From Trichoplusia ni (Eukaryota; Arthropoda; Insecta; Lepidoptera; Noctuidae): 64,000 nucleotides of DNA. Each line of letters opens with the position of its first letter. Positions within the stretch are counted from its first letter, which is position 1. The translations under genes and the position numbers were made by a program. Positions 35,201 to 49,600 of this stretch are shown here, piece by piece. The notes under the pieces were generated by a model. That model was not told the DNA's origin, did no database searches, and saw only the letters and a program-made list of their open reading frames with translations. The stretch is from positions 19,654,001-19,718,000 of the forward strand of contig NC_039478.1 in assembly GCF_003590095.1 (NCBI RefSeq). The letters run 5' to 3'.

Positions 35201-36500
35201 TTGATTATTTGATTAGGTCAGGAGTTGCGAACTAACCTGACAGTCATCCAGAGCTGCGCCGGCGCAGCTCCCTGTGCGGCATGCTGTGCACGCGCCTGCT
35301 GGACCCAGCTATTCCCTATTCCGCAGTGTCCGGTCCTTACAGCTAGCCTGCGTTTGTGCACTACCCTAAGATCTACATTTACGTGCGAATATTCAATGCT
35401 TATTTTTTGTTGTTCTAAGATGTTTCTAGGATTGTTGAAGAGTGCAATCTGTAGCGCGCCGTCCCGCGTATACAGCGGCGCGCGATGCGGCGGCGTGCGG
35501 CGGGCGCAGCGCGGCGCTCACTGCGACACGCGCGCCGCGCCGGCCTCGCCGCGCCGCACTGACACACAACTGTACGCGCTTTGACACTCATGTCATACGG
35601 ATATCCATCAAATCTTAAAACATAGCTTAATCACTTACCTAGACTATAAATATTTTAAGATTGTTTCGCATTATAATTAGGCTATTTTATAATTGTGTTG
35701 GTGTTGTTTATTTATTGGATACCTACAATAATAGTTAGCGTGTTAGTAAAAGCGATAGCTTCAGATTATGACGATGTGACGACAAAATTTGAAGTCCCCA
35801 TGTGTTGCATACCCTTCATACTATTTGCTTAGAAAAAAATTACACTCAGTTTTTTTCTCGGATCAATACCAACTGAAAAACAAAGCTGCGCCCACTGGCC
35901 CCAGGGAAATTGTAAGGTAGGATACTTCCAAAACATGAACAAGTTCTAACGCACCTCAGATTCAGTGAGTCATAATATCTGAAACTTAAACAATTATCTC
36001 CATTAAGTACAACTTTATACACATATTTCTTCAATGATAAAATGTCATCATTATCTGGTATATCGGAGTTGATAAGAGATGCAGTTATCAAATTCCGAAT
36101 CTATATTACGAGTACATCTAATACTCGAACTAAGCACCTTGCATTGTTTGTTCCCTTCCCTAAGTTAATTAGCTATTTTTACGCTTTTACTAGCTTAGGC
36201 ACTGATAGTGATAGCTCTCTACAAGGAAAGCTTTTCCGTAGGAGGGCGCTTCAATGTGCTAGTCAGGAAGTCAAATTCCATCTGGCATTACTAAATGTAA
36301 TTAAGTATGCAATGGTATGAAATAGGTTAATAATAAGGAAATAGGTAATTATATTTATTATGGTTACTGTTTTTATTTTCACGAAATTTCAATCCTCTAT
36401 TATCTTGTAGAAGTAATAAAAGTTGCTAAAAACATAATTCCAGTGGCCCCTTCGTAATCGTTTTAGAGGGAGCGGTCAGGGTTTGTAGGCAATAAAACAC
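32206..36500. other. Intergenic stretch between orphan exon and FASN 3' end
   Basis: No convincing gene. GC-rich islands occur at 33,200-33,300, 34,370-34,560 and 35,255-35,580. Their long open frames lack sensible protein composition and G/C-third codon bias. A 9-base tandem repeat (caccgtctg units) lies at 33,795-33,832. Confidence 0.5.
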
Positions 36501-36522
36501 AGATCGTAAAAAATAATGCACT

Positions 36523-36528
36523 TTTAAT
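36523..36528 (-). terminator. FASN: Candidate FASN poly(A) signal (ATTAAA)
   Basis: On the - strand ATTAAA is followed within 40 bases by a GT-rich stretch (tgtgttttattg), as expected downstream of a cleavage site. This gives a 3' UTR of about 0.75 kb. No canonical AATAAA was seen on the - strand between here and the stop codon. Confidence 0.45.
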
Positions 36529-37260
36529 CACAGGGCGCAGGCTCCTTACAATAACAAAATAAATACCGCGACAACCATACACTGGTACTAGCTATCTCCC
36601 TACCGCTACAGGCGGCGCTCCGCCCGCACACTTACTACTTGTGCTCCGCGCCCGTACTACAGTGTACGGCTCACGAACTCCACACCTTTGTCTTTGATTA
36701 TAAAAAGTGGCAATCACGCTGTGTGCCCGTCTATATAATTACTACTAAATAACTTATTATAATAACCAGATTATATAAAAATGTCAAATGGTTCATTTCC
36801 AAAGCGTCCATAGTTGTCCTGGAGAAGCGTGAGCGCCCCATACTACAACTAACTTATAGTCAGGATTACATGCTTCATGTAACAGTATACTACCAACTAA
36901 CCTCACGTACATACGTGTATGTACGGCGCGTGCTCAGCCGCACGACGGAATGTAATGTATCACAAACTGCGAGCCGGGCTCGACAATACTAACATACGTA
37001 CAATAAATAGAGTATCATGTTATAGCTATATACACAATTATACTCGTCGCACTAATCGTACTCTACCCCGCAGAAATAAATAGAGAGGGCCCGCCACCGC
37101 GAGCGAGCTCACGACCGTCCAGTAGAACTACTGTCTAACGCCGGGGCCGGCGGCGACGGCGCCGACGACGGGCGCCAGCGGCGGGCGCGGCCGGCGCGGA
37201 GGCCGGACCGGCGGCCGGGCCGGCGGCCGGCGCCGGGCCGGGCGCGCCGGCGGCCGCGGG

Positions 37261-37617
37261 CTAGTGCGCCAGCAGCGAGCTCAGGTGCGCCGCGATGGAG
37301 GTGGCCGCGTCGCCCGCCAGGATGGTGCGGTGCGTGCCGGCCAGCTGCTGCGTGGCCAGTGGCCCGTCGCACACCTCGCGCAGCCCGTAGTCCTCGCCCA
37401 GCGTCACGTAGTTGTCGCGCGCCGTGAACAGCGTGACGGGCGCGCGCAGGCGGCCGGCCGGCTTGTACGTGTCGGCCACCACCAGCTTGCGGTAGAAGGA
37501 GGCGGCGGCGGCGGCCAGCGCGTCGGCGCCGTGCGGGCCCGCCGCCGTCCCCACCAGCGCAGTGGTGCGGGCCACGCGCGCCTCCCAGCTCGGCAGCCGC
37601 TCCAGCTCCGCCGACAC
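37261..37617 (-). CDS. FASN: FASN exon 18: thioesterase C-terminus
   Basis: Encodes the end of the TE domain with the catalytic His in QLAGTHRTIL (residue 2373). It ends SSLLAH and TAG at 37,263-37,261. Acceptor gcggcacag|gtg. Confidence 0.95.
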   Translation of the reverse strand: MSAELERLPSWEARVARTTALVGTAAGPHGADALAAAAASFYRKLVVADTYKPAGRLRAPVTLFTARDNYVTLGEDYGLREVCDGPLATQQLAGTHRTILAGDAATSIAAHLSSLLAH

Positions 37618-40600
37618 CTGTGCCGCACACACAGCGTTACCCACCACTCGCCCACTTATGTTACGGGGCTAGTCCTACATATTCGCCCGCTAACCGAGCC
37701 GTGGGTCGGTATAGGTCTTTAGCTTCCCATCCAGTAAACGAAATAAAGGGGCTACCGATTTACCTTGACAGCATCGACGTCCTTGAACAGTTGTATGAAG
37801 TAAGCGAGCGCGTCAGCTTCATCAGTTTGCGCAGAGCGAGTGGCGCGTTTCTGCTTGCCACGCGTCGTGTGCGTCGCGACGTACGCCGGGGACCCGTCTA
37901 CCAGCACCAGCCGGGTCTCGCAGCCCGCCTGCGAACGATCGGAGCCAAGGTCAGTCACTGATCTCGTGGACGATGTGAACACAGCAGAGCAGACAGGACG
38001 AGGTACCTTCTCGAGCTGCAGCGCCATCTCGAAGGCGACGCCGGCGCCGAAGGAGTAGCCCAGCAGCGTGTAGGGCGGCTGCGGCTGCAGCGCGCGCACG
38101 TGCGCCACGTAGTGCGCGGCCAGCGCCGCCATGTCCTGCAGCGGCGCGCCCGCCGTGCACTGCAGCCCGAACACGGGCGCGCGCACGGCCCGCGCCACGC
38201 CGCGCAGCAGGTCCACCACGCCCTCGATGGGGTGCACCTGCCACCACACGTCACACTTTTCAATAGGGTTGCTAAGTCCACCCGACTGCGGCTGACTTCT
38301 AATTATATTATCATAGCGATGTTTTTAATGATTAAGCCCCATCAAAAACATAAATGTAAAATAAGAGCCAAGTCCCCGTAGGCAATCAAAATATTATTCC
38401 TTTGCTTTCACCTAATAACCTATAATGCATGGCATATTTCAACTTATAAGTAACTAGCTGACCCACCAAACGTCGTTTTGCCGAATATATTTTTTTCTAG
38501 TTGTATGTATTTTTAATGCTATATTATAAAAAAAAAAATAAGAAACAAATTCGTCCAAAAAATATGATATTTTTTTTAAGAGTGAACAACCCTTATCACT
38601 AAGGGTATGAAAAATAGATGTTAGTCGTTTCTCAGACCTACTGAATACTCATATAAATTTGGTAAAAATCGGTTAAGCCGTTTCGGAGAAGTACGGTAAC
38701 TAATATCGTGGCACGGGAATTTTATACATTAAAAAAGAAAGAAGATTTCGTTGACAGCTGTCACAGGGCCGATCTATGTTTACAATTTATCATTATAATC
38801 TTTGAATTTCTCTATTTTTCAAACTAAAAGGGACAGGAGACGAACATGTAAGTGTCCGCGCGACTCACCATGAACACGGGCTTTAAGTCGGAAGTGGCAG
38901 GAGCAGCGCTGGGCAACTTGACGAGCACCTGCTTGGGCATGAGCTCGCCCAGAGCCGCGAACTGCACCTGGTCGGTGGCGGGCTGCGCGGCGGGCTCGGC
39001 GGAGTCCGCGCCCGCCTCGCCGCCCGCCGCCTCGTCGCCGCCCGCCATGGCTCGCAGCCGCGCGAACGTCAGCGCGCGGATCTCCTGCACGCCTAGCACC
39101 ACGTCGTAGCCTCGCTCCAGCGTCTGCTTGATCTCAGCGCCCATCAAGGAGTCCATGCCCAGCTCGGCGAGATTGGCCGAGTCCGAAACCTTGCTGGGGT
39201 CCTTGATACCTGCAAGCGAGACCCGAGCGGTCAGAGGCCTTGACTAGTGAGGAATATCGATCAGGCGCAGCGTGCGGGCGACGGGCTCACCGAGGATGTT
39301 GGCCACAGCGTGCAGCAGGTCTTGCTGCGGGGCGGCGGCGGTGCGGCGCTTGTCGGCCAGCACCATGGACGCGCCCACGGCGTGCGGCAGCGCCAGCAGC
39401 GTTCCCAGCGCCTCCATGCAGGACGCGATGCGCTGCGGCATGGTGCCGCCCACTACGGTCTCGTCGCCGCCCATCGTCTCCACGATGAGGCCCACCTCGC
39501 CTGTGAACACACAACACTCGTGAATGGCGGAGCAGGACGAGCGGGCGGCGCGGCGCACGAGGCCGGTCACTCACCGATGGCGCCCCACTGCACGGCCAGG
39601 CCCGGCAGTCCGTCCGCCTGGCGCTGCTCCACTATGCGCTCCATGGCGGAGTTTGCGAGTCCGTAGTTGCTCTGGCCGGGGTTGCCGCGCCCGCAAGACA
39701 CGGACGAGAACACAACGAAGTAGTCCAGTTCTGGCGCCAGCTCACGCGTAGCCGTATCCAACATCTTAGTGGCTGCGAATGTCGAAAAATACTGTTAGTT
39801 TATCTGTAACTGTGATTTATAGTGTACGAGCGCTCGTGTCGTGCCCACCGTCTATCTTCGGCTTAGCCACGGCCTGGAAGTCGGCGGGCGTCTGCTTGTC
39901 GAGGAAGGCGTCCCGCAGCACGGCGGCCAGGTTGAAGACGCCGCCCACGGGCCCCAGCGCGGCGGCCTCGCGCAGCAGCGCGCGCGCGCCCGCGGCGCTG
40001 GTGGCGTCCTGCGTGGACACGGCCACGCGCACGCCCAGCTCGCGCCAGCGCCGCACGCACCACGCCTGGTAGCCCGTGCGCACGCCGCTGCGCGAGTTGA
40101 TGACGAGGCGCGTGGCCCCGCGCTTCACCATCCACTGCGCCAGCTCCAGGCCGAAGCCGCCCATGCCGCCCACCAGCACGTAGCTCTTGGCGGGGTGCAT
40201 GTAGGTCCGCGGGATGGCCGACACCAGCTTGGCCGCGGGTCTCGCGCCGCTCGCCTCCTCCTCGCGCACTCGCAGTACCACCTTACCGATGTGCTTTCCG
40301 GTCGCCATGTACCTGGAACCAACCAAAACTCACTCAAAGCTTTTCAAATAAAAACTCTCATCGAAAATGTATGCTTATTAATATGCGGCTATAAAGCCAA
40401 TTGACAAGTTCGAAAAAATTGAATTAATATTATATACGGTAGTCACTTCTTGTGGACGCATTGAAAACTTGTAAGAAATGCCTTCTTTCTGAATTGAAGA
40501 AGTTACTAAAACAATATGATGAAGTGACAAAAGTGTTGGTAACATGTCTTATGGCTGTCGTGTTACGATACAATCATCAAAATCAGTGTTGCAAATGTTC

Positions 40601-43600
40601 GCCTAGCAGTGCTTCCTGCATAATTAATATGCATGTTTTTAGAGGAATGCATGATAATTGGATGTATTAGCAACAGAATAGTTAGTTGAGTGATGAAGTA
40701 ATGAGTACCTGAAGGCCTGTTCTAGCTGGTGGTCGGAAAACACGGTGGCGGGCAGCGGGCGCACGGCGCCGGCCGCCATGCCCTCGGTCACGCAGCGGAC
40801 TACGGCCGCCTTCTCGCTGTCCTCCTCGCCCGCGTCGAACAGGGCGTCGAGCAGGATGCCGTGGAACGTGGTGTTCTTGAGGAAGAATGCCATGCCCTGC
40901 GGACGCAGCAGACGGTCAGCGACGTGGATTCGCAAGAGCGTGGACGGGTCTAGGGTCGAGGGCTTACCAGTGCGGTGTCGTTGGACAGGTCCAGTTTGCC
41001 GATCTCCAAGAAACGGCCGCCCTCGGCCAAGCAGCGCACGGACGCGTGCAGCTTGTCGGCGGCCAGCGAGTTGAGCACGAGGTCGACGCCGCGGCCGCGC
41101 GTGCGCCGCTTGATCATCTGCTCAAAGGAGGTGTCGCGCGAGTTGCCGATGTTCTCGGGCGGCAGCGCGGGGAAGCGCTCGCGCAGGAAGGCGCGCTTGT
41201 CGGGCGTGCCCACGGTAGTGTACACGGTGCAGCCGGCGTGCAGCGCGATGCTGATGGCGGCCTGCCCCACGCCGCCCGTGCCCGCGTGCACGAGCACGGC
41301 CTCGCCGCGCCGCATGCGGCCGCGCACGCTCAGCGCGTAGTACGCCGTCGCGTAGGCCACCGGCACCGTGGCCGCCTCCTCCAGCGACCACTTGGCCGGC
41401 ACCTCCCACAGGAAGCCCTTGTCGGCCAGCACGGAGCTGGCGAGCCCGCAGGCCGCCACCATGCCCATCACGCGCTTGCCGTTAGAAGACCGCCCGCTGA
41501 ACTCCAATCCCAGAATGCACTCCTGAACCACAATCATCATATCATATACTGACTATAGATAGACAAATATAAGGAAGCTTTAAATTAGTGTCTTGTTTAA
41601 CTGGCAAGTAACTGAATTACCATAACGACAAGTTAATAAAACTAAAACGATTTTGATTTTAGCCAAAATTATAAAACGAACCCATGTGAAATCTAAATGT
41701 ATGAGTGAAATTATTTTAAGAAAATAATTCAAAATGTTAGATAAGAGAAAAAATAAATATTTCGGATTTTAAGGAGTAACAGAAACATTAAACCAGACAC
41801 GCATAATATGAAATTCAAATTATTATGCACAAATAAGTAGTTTTGGTGAAGTACCTGTCCGGCGAGGTTGCCTGGCAACGCGTCCGGTGGCAGCTTGCCG
41901 GTGGCCAGCATGATGTCACGGAAGTTCAGCGGAGCGCAGTACACGCGACACAAGTCAGTGCGCGGCGGCAGCGGCTGCTCGTGCGCGAACCGCAGCGGGC
42001 TCTCGATCCAGCGCAACGAAGACAGGTCGCCTCGCGTCATGGTGTTCACGTAGGCGTGCTCTACTTGCAGCTGCGCCTCGGCCGCGTCGGCCAGCGGCAG
42101 GTGCCGGTAGCAGCCCCACACGCCGGCGCGCAGCACGTTCATGGCCAGGTCGCGCTGCACCTGCTCCGCATACGGCTTCGCGTCGGGCGCGAAGGGCTCG
42201 CGCGCGTTGGGCAGGTAGTAGCAGCGCAGCGCGCGGCCGCCTGCCTCGCCGCGAAGGCACGTGACCAGGCCCAGCACGCCGCTGGAGGGCGCGCGCGCCA
42301 CGCAGTACACGCGCATGTCCTCGGCCTCGGCCTGCGCCAGCGCCTCGCGCAGCGTGTCCACCCAGCGGTAGGCGCCGTCGTCCGCCACCTCCACGACGGT
42401 GTGTCGCGCGGGCAGCGCGGCCTTGCGGCGCAGCAGCACGTACTCGCAGCTGGCGGCCACCTGGCGCGACACCAGCGCCAGCCCGGCGCGCTCGATGCAG
42501 TCGCGCGCGGCTCGCTCGTCCAGGGCTTTCTGCGGCTCCTCTAGCAGCATCATACCGCTGTCGCCCAGCGAGGCGGCCAGGTTGCCCAGAGCGGCCGCCC
42601 CGTGGCGGGACAGCACATCGGCGGCCAGCACGAGGTGGCAGTCGGATTCGATGGCCGCCGCCTGTCCGTCCTTCGGCGTTACCTTCACACCGAGGTCCTT
42701 AACGGTTGCGGAGTACGCGGCGTGTGAGGGCCCGGCGGCGAGCGTCGCGTCCACTCGCACCTGAGGCTCGGCTTCTAAGATCTGCATAGCCATCGGGGTG
42801 AGCAACGCTTCGGCCGGGCGGTCGAGGGCCGCTTCTGCCATCTTGAGCTTTAAGGCGCCCGCGTTCTCGAGCACTAGTTGCAAGCTGACGGTGAGTGCAT
42901 CGCGCTTGGACCGCGAAGTGTCCTCGGTGGCAACGCTGGCATTGTCGTAGGGCAGAAACACGTACTTCTCTAGCTTGGGGGCCGCTTGCGGGTTGGCGCG
43001 TCGCGGCGCCAAACTGGTCTTGACGCCGCGGAACTCGATGCCGCCGGCGGCGATGACGTCGATGTCGCGATGCATGCGTACGGGCACGCAGCCGCCCTCC
43101 TGCAGCGCCGCCACGGCCGCCAGCTGCGCCGCCGGGTCGATGAGCGCGCGCTGCAGCCGCGTGGGCAGGTACAGCTCCCGCGTGTCCACGCCGATGATGC
43201 CGAACTGCAGCATGGTGTCCATGAAAGATATCCAGTTGTCGTCCCAAGCGAGTTCCCCGACGGTGCCGCGCGGGTCGGACGCGCGGATGCCCCGGAAGAT
43301 GCCGCTGTAGTTGTAGCCGCGCAGGCGCAGCTCCTTGTAGATGTCGTCGGTGTTGAGTGGCAACAGGCCCTCCTCCTGCTTGGGGCGCGAGTCGTCCAGG
43401 TCGCGCAGGCGCTCGGCCGCGGGGTCCTCGGCCAGCCGCACGTGTCCTGTGACGACCACGGCACCACCCTCGCACACATCGAACTCACCCGTCCCGTCCA
43501 GCACGTTGATGAGGAAGCGCACCGGTGTGTCGCGCGACACGATGGTCGCTCGTCTGAACTGAATGTTCTCCATCACTATCGGGGTCTCCTCGGGCTTTCG

Positions 43601-46600
43601 GTTGTGCAGTTTAGCCATAGTTCTCCAAACAAGTGTCTGTAAAGAGAATCAAGAATATTTAAACTTTATTAACGGCATTTTATTATGCCATCTGGTATTT
43701 TATTACCAATTGTTGATGCAACACCAAAATTTTGGTCCATTAGAGCCGTTTTACATCTTTATGACACAATTGCTTAGAGCACACTCAAAAACATTTGCCT
43801 CAGAAAATAGCTGTCATACTGAGATAATAGTATAGGTACAAGATACAAGTTTAATCGGCCTATTAAGTTCGAAAGTTCTTTGGTTTTTTTTTCCTTACAA
43901 ACAACTGCTTCCTGAATGTATGTTATTTCCATGTGCGAAGTAGTAAAATTGGTTTATAGTTATGTTGAAGTAGGGAGAGCAGAAACTTACCAGGTATCCG
44001 GTGGCGGGGAAGAGTACGCGGCCGTCTATGTTGTGGCCGGTGATGAAGGAGTCGTCGTTGCGCGACACGTCGTACTCGATGACGTTCTCACCGGAGCGCG
44101 AGGCCGAGCCGAAGTGCGCCACGCTCCACTCGAGCGAGTGGTCCCAGCGCACGTGCGAGGCCAGCCCCGGCGTGCCGCGCGGGACCGGCATGGGCACGGG
44201 CGGGTACAGGCGCCCCACCTGCGGCTGCGCGCCCGCCACGAACAGGCGGCCGGCCGCCGCCAGCAGGTGCGCCAGCGCGTCGCCGTCGCGCCGCACCAGC
44301 GCCACGTGCGCGGCGGGCGCGGGCAGCGCGCGCTTCAGCACGGCCTGCAGCAGCGCGTGCGGCGCCACCTCCACCACCAGCGCGCGCGCCGGCACCTCGC
44401 GCACGGCGTCCGCGAACCGCACGGGCGACAGCAGGTTGTTCACGTGGTAGTTCGCGTCGCTCAGCTTGGCTGCGGGGCGAGACCGTTACTACTCCGGACA
44501 CTGTCGGCACTGCGGCGCAGGCACACGGCCGAGTACTCACCTAGGTCCGAGTCCCACTTGTCGCGGGGCAGCGAGGACGACACCCAGCGCTTCGTGCGCG
44601 GCTTGGGATCGGGGATGACGCGCTCCAGGCTCCGGCGCAGCAGCGGCGCGGCTGCTGCAATGTACTTGCTATGGAAGGCTACACCTGAGCTGTTCACGCG
44701 TCGCGCGAATGTCCCCTCTGCCGTCAGAGTAGCGACGAACTTCTCCAAAGAATCAACAGGACCTGAGATCTATAAGCGAGAGCAAGATTTTTAGATGGTA
44801 CTTATTTACATAAATGCATACCAGTTGTGTCACACACGCGAGTTGGCTCACCGTGACGCTGTCCTGCGCGTTGTGGCAGGCGGGCACGACATCGGGGGGA
44901 CAGCGCGCCTCGCACTGCTCCCACGACAGCCCCACGGCGGCCATAGCTCCGGGCGCCAGCTTGGCGTCCACGATGCTGCGGCCTCGCCAGTACGCCGCCA
45001 GCACGGCTTGCTCGGCCGTTAGCGTCTCATCCGCGTACGCGCAACCTGCGTTTAGCTTATGTTATAATTTATCTCGAAAGGATATAATATTTAACCGCAC
45101 ACAGCGCTAAAGATCGTTACTTACCAATTTCACCAACTGAGTGTCCAACGATGCCGTCGGGACGGATGTCAAGCGTGCGCAACACGTCAACGAGTGCCAC
45201 TTGCACTGCCGCAATAGAGACAAAGGAGTTGATGACGTCATCGAAGGCTGCGGCCGGCGCATCCGTGATGATGTTGATGAGGTCGATGTTGTGCGGGCGC
45301 AACGCCGCCGCCGAGCGGTTCACGCTCGCCGCGAACGCTGGCAGTTGCATCAGAGTCTTAGCCATGCCCGGCCACTGCGAGCCCATGCCTGAGAACACGA
45401 ACCACACGGGCCGCGGCTCGCCGCTCTCCACCTCCTGCCAGCGACAATATCGTTACGCTCACACTGACACGCATGCCAAAAAGAACTGGTAGTGAATTTC
45501 ATCGGGACTTACGGCGCACTCTTCCATGGGCGTGTCGGTGAGCACGGCGAAGGCGCGGTGCGAGTGGCCGGGGATGTTGTAGCGGTGCACGGCGTCCAGC
45601 AGCGCGTGCAGGCCCGCGTCGTCGCGGTGCTGCGCCGCCAGCGTCGTGAGCGCGCGCGCCGCCTCCTCCGTGCGGCCCGAGCCCAGCACCACGCGCGGCG
45701 CCGCGTACGCCGCGCGCGCGCGCTTCGCCCCGCCGCCAGCCTCCGACTCGAAGATCACGTGCGCGTTGGCGCCACCGAACCCAAACGAGTTCACCGCCAC
45801 CAGGCCACCCTCCCATGGAGTGTTGCGGTCCACGACCTGCGCGTCGACCACACTTTGACTAATATTCCTCAACTTTAATTTGCACATTATACTAATAATT
45901 ACGAATTATGGTCGCTTTTACAATAAATTAATAGATCATACCTTGATTCTTCCATCACTGAGTGCAGGGATATCTGGGTTGGGACTCTTGTAGTGTAGGT
46001 TGCCGGGGATGACGCCGTGCTCCATTGCCACTACCATTTTAGCGATCGAACAGAGCCCGGACGCGGGCTCGGAGTGACCCATGTTAGACTTGACGGAGCC
46101 CAGCAGCAGCGGCGTCTTGCGGCCCTTGCAGAAGAACTCGGCGATAGCATTCACCTCTTGCGGGTCTCCCACCTGTCGGACAGAGCCCAACCCTTCACTT
46201 TAATGACCTGTTTGTAACACTGTAGGTACCGTATTGTCTATGTTTGGAGACAAACCCTAACACTGATTACAGTTTAAGTTCATGAAACGACCAGATAACT
46301 GTAAGAAATGATAAAAAATTAAAAATAGTAATTCTTACTTCCGTATTGGATAGTAACAATGTTTATAATAATTATTAATAATAATTATTTATTACATCAA
46401 AGGTCTAATTACCTTAGTTCCCGTCCCGTGAGCTTCAACGTAGACCACATCACTGGGGCGCAACTTGGCTTCAGCGAAAGTTTCCTCGGCAAGGCGACGC
46501 TGCATATCGCCGGAGGGGAAGGTGATGCCCTGATCCTTGGCGCCGTCGGTGTTGATGCGCGCGCCGCGCAGGGTGGCGTACACGCGCCGCGCGGCGCCGC

Positions 46601-49600
46601 GCCGCTGCAGCAGCACCGCCACGGCCGCTTCCGAGCGCACGTAGCCGCGCCCGCTGGCGTCGAACGCCGCGCACCGGCCCTCAGGCGACAGCATGCTCAG
46701 CCGGTGGAAGTTCAGCGAGTTGGCGGGTTTCAGGCACAGATTGCAGCCGGCGACCACGGCGGCGTCGCAGTGCCCGGAGCGAATGGCGGCGGCCGCCTGG
46801 GCCAGCGCGAACATGGAGCTGGAGCAAGCAGTGTCTACGGCGAACGAAGGCCCCTTGAAGTCGAACGTGTAAGAGATGCGGTTCGGGAACATGGCACGGC
46901 AGCAGCCAGTGAGGGCGTAGCCGTTGATCTTGTCGGGGTCCGTGGTCCACATCTCCTCGGTCTCGGAGTTGGAGACGCCCACGTAGACGCCGGTGCGCGT
47001 GCCGCGCAGCTCGCTGGGGTTGATGCCGGCATCCACGATGGTTTCGTGCGTTAGCTCCAGCAGCAGCCGCAATTGCGGGTCCATGAGGTGCGCCTGCTTC
47101 GCGTGCACGCCGAAGAATGTCGCGTCAAAATGGGCCAGATCTTTAAGCTTTCCATTGCGTTCCGGCAATCCGTGCAGTCCTGAACAAAAGCGTTATATTG
47201 TCATAAACAAAATAACATGAGTTTATTAATTTTGTGATACGATACCTAATTAGACTTTTTTTTATTTTTCATACTGGTTAGGACGAATAACAATGACTTA
47301 ATTTAATTTCTCACAAAGCTATTGACATTTTGGCAAAATAAAGTTTAGTTCTTTGTTTCCTAATGTTTGTTATGCCAATACGGTTTCTGACCCGGCGCAG
47401 CACTACAGAGTTTGTTCGGCCCCACGAGAGCTTATCATCGCGAATAGTTTTAAACCTTTACTACTCCTCGCGGCGACGACACTTCAAACTATGTATATTC
47501 CGAACTGCGTAAAAAAACGATATTTAAGTAGCCGTATCTGTGTAAAAAAAAAAAACATTCAGCTAAAAGACCTCCTCGTAGTTACCACATCATGCAGTGC
47601 ATGAAGTTATCCTACTGTGACTGCCATTTATCATATCATTTGCATTTAACTTGCATAAAGAACCTGTACGTGTGCGTAAGCGAGTAAATATGAAGTCATC
47701 AATTTTGGAGAACGGGTTTGTTTATCAATACGCTATCTAAACACTTTGCTGTAACGTCATTTGGCAAACGGAAATGTTTCCAATATATCAATATTGACTA
47801 TTTTCCTGCTAACTACGATGACATAATGTATGACAAGTTTGACGAGTGGCGTCGTTATTGTGGGAGATAGATAGGTGGCGTGGTCACGTGGTGAAAGAGT
47901 ACAATGTAGTGGCGCGGAGAGCTGTGACGTAGTGGCATCACGCCACCGGGCGCGGGCGGCGCGGGGCGCCTGCAGCCGGCGGGCGCGACGCCGCGCACTC
48001 TGCGGCTGCCAGACTCGGCGCGCACGCCGCCCCGGCCGCGCGCGCTCCGCCGCCGCGCCGCTCGGCTAACGGTGAAAGCCTCGCGCCGCACAATGGCGGC
48101 CGAGTGCCGTTGACACTAGCTATTCATTCACTAACCAATTGGTTAACCGTGCCAATACGTGGGCGATCGTCCACTTTGTATTGTGTACAGGACCAACAAA
48201 CCACTGCGAAGTGCGACATATCCAATGTTATTCTGATCTGAAGGTGAAGGTTTAATTTCGTTCACCGTAACTTGTTTTTATTATCTAATATGACAAAGAT
48301 CTATTTAGGCACCGACGGTTTTACTTTATGTAGCGCTGCATATTATTTTCTTGGTAGTTAGTTATTATGACATTCAAACGTACTGGCTTCCAATAAGCAC
48401 TGCTCTTGTAACAAGGCAAGCCATCATGACGGTTGTTAAGAAATACATCAGCAATATAAGTCGTTAAAGATTTGAGTAGAGATCTATCTCCCATCGCTGA
48501 TGAGCCGATGAGAGATACGAGACCGTTATCGTTTGTTGCAAAAGACGGCAAAGCGAGTGAGTCAGGCGATCATTGAGATAACCTCACTGATTGGTGGAGC
48601 GGCGCACACGCAACTCGCGCATTTGTGGCTCAGCGGACTTCGCGGCTCACTGCTACAAACAAAGGGATCTGATCTCGACTACTCTCGGTGTCGCGTTGCG
48701 TACTTGTTGTAGTAGAACTGCTTCGCATGTCTCTCATTGTCGGACGAGTTGTTTGGATCTGCCTAGACTGAACTCAGGTGAAGCCACGACGGAGCGTCGA
48801 GTAGTCCGACTGCCGGAGCCGCGCAGAGCATGCGCCAGAGACACACAGTTGCAGGCCGATGCCGTCGAAGGGGAGCGCAGTAACCGTCCGATATACCTAT
48901 CTATTGCTATCACTGGTTCTCTCGATGTTTTGAGACCTCATTCTTGAGTTTTTATGCCTTTATTGAAGTTTGACTTAAATTTGGTTTTATCTAGGTAGTA
49001 TCCTAATAATTCTAGGTAATTACTCGCAAATTAAAACATTTGAAAGCAAATTCATAATCCTTTTCGCTAATTTCCTAGAGAAGCAAAATATTTTTGTAGA
49101 AGCATTTGATCACATCACTATGAATGATGAGAAGTATCTGGGTTCATTTAAGAAAAACTTTAATGAACATAATTTACATTCTAACGAAACTCACATGTCG
49201 GCAACAAGTCATATAATCATCATCGGCCTAGCCTTTTTCCAAACTATGTTGGGGTGGCTTCCAGATGAAGCCTGAGATCGCGGTAGTTTGCATCGCGTTC
49301 CCGTGAGCTCAGGTACAAGGGAAGGGTCAAGCACTCCGGAAGTTTAAGCTGGTAAGATTCCGGCACACCTCTCCGCCTCCCCCAGGGCGGAGAAATTCCA
49401 GGAGGATTTCACCGGGTATAAAAGGTGCCAGATGAAATGAAAACAATGATAATTAATGATCAATATGATGTTACGGAAAAATTACAATATTTAACACAGT
49501 ACATTACATTACATTAGGTACTCATTAATGAGTACTAACTACTTAATGTTAAGGGAACAGTGAAAATTCTACTTTCCTGAATACTGCTCAACGAATCAAG

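Noticed and set aside
35225..35584. 119-codon + strand frame
   Set aside because: Cys/Arg-rich, mixed third-position use, spans an AT-rich and a GC-rich half; no family resemblance.
47855..48091. Long open frames on both strands in a GC-rich island of FASN intron 1
   Set aside because: Composition is Arg/Ala-rich noise from CpG-rich DNA; codon third positions are not biased in one frame and FASN reads through without it.
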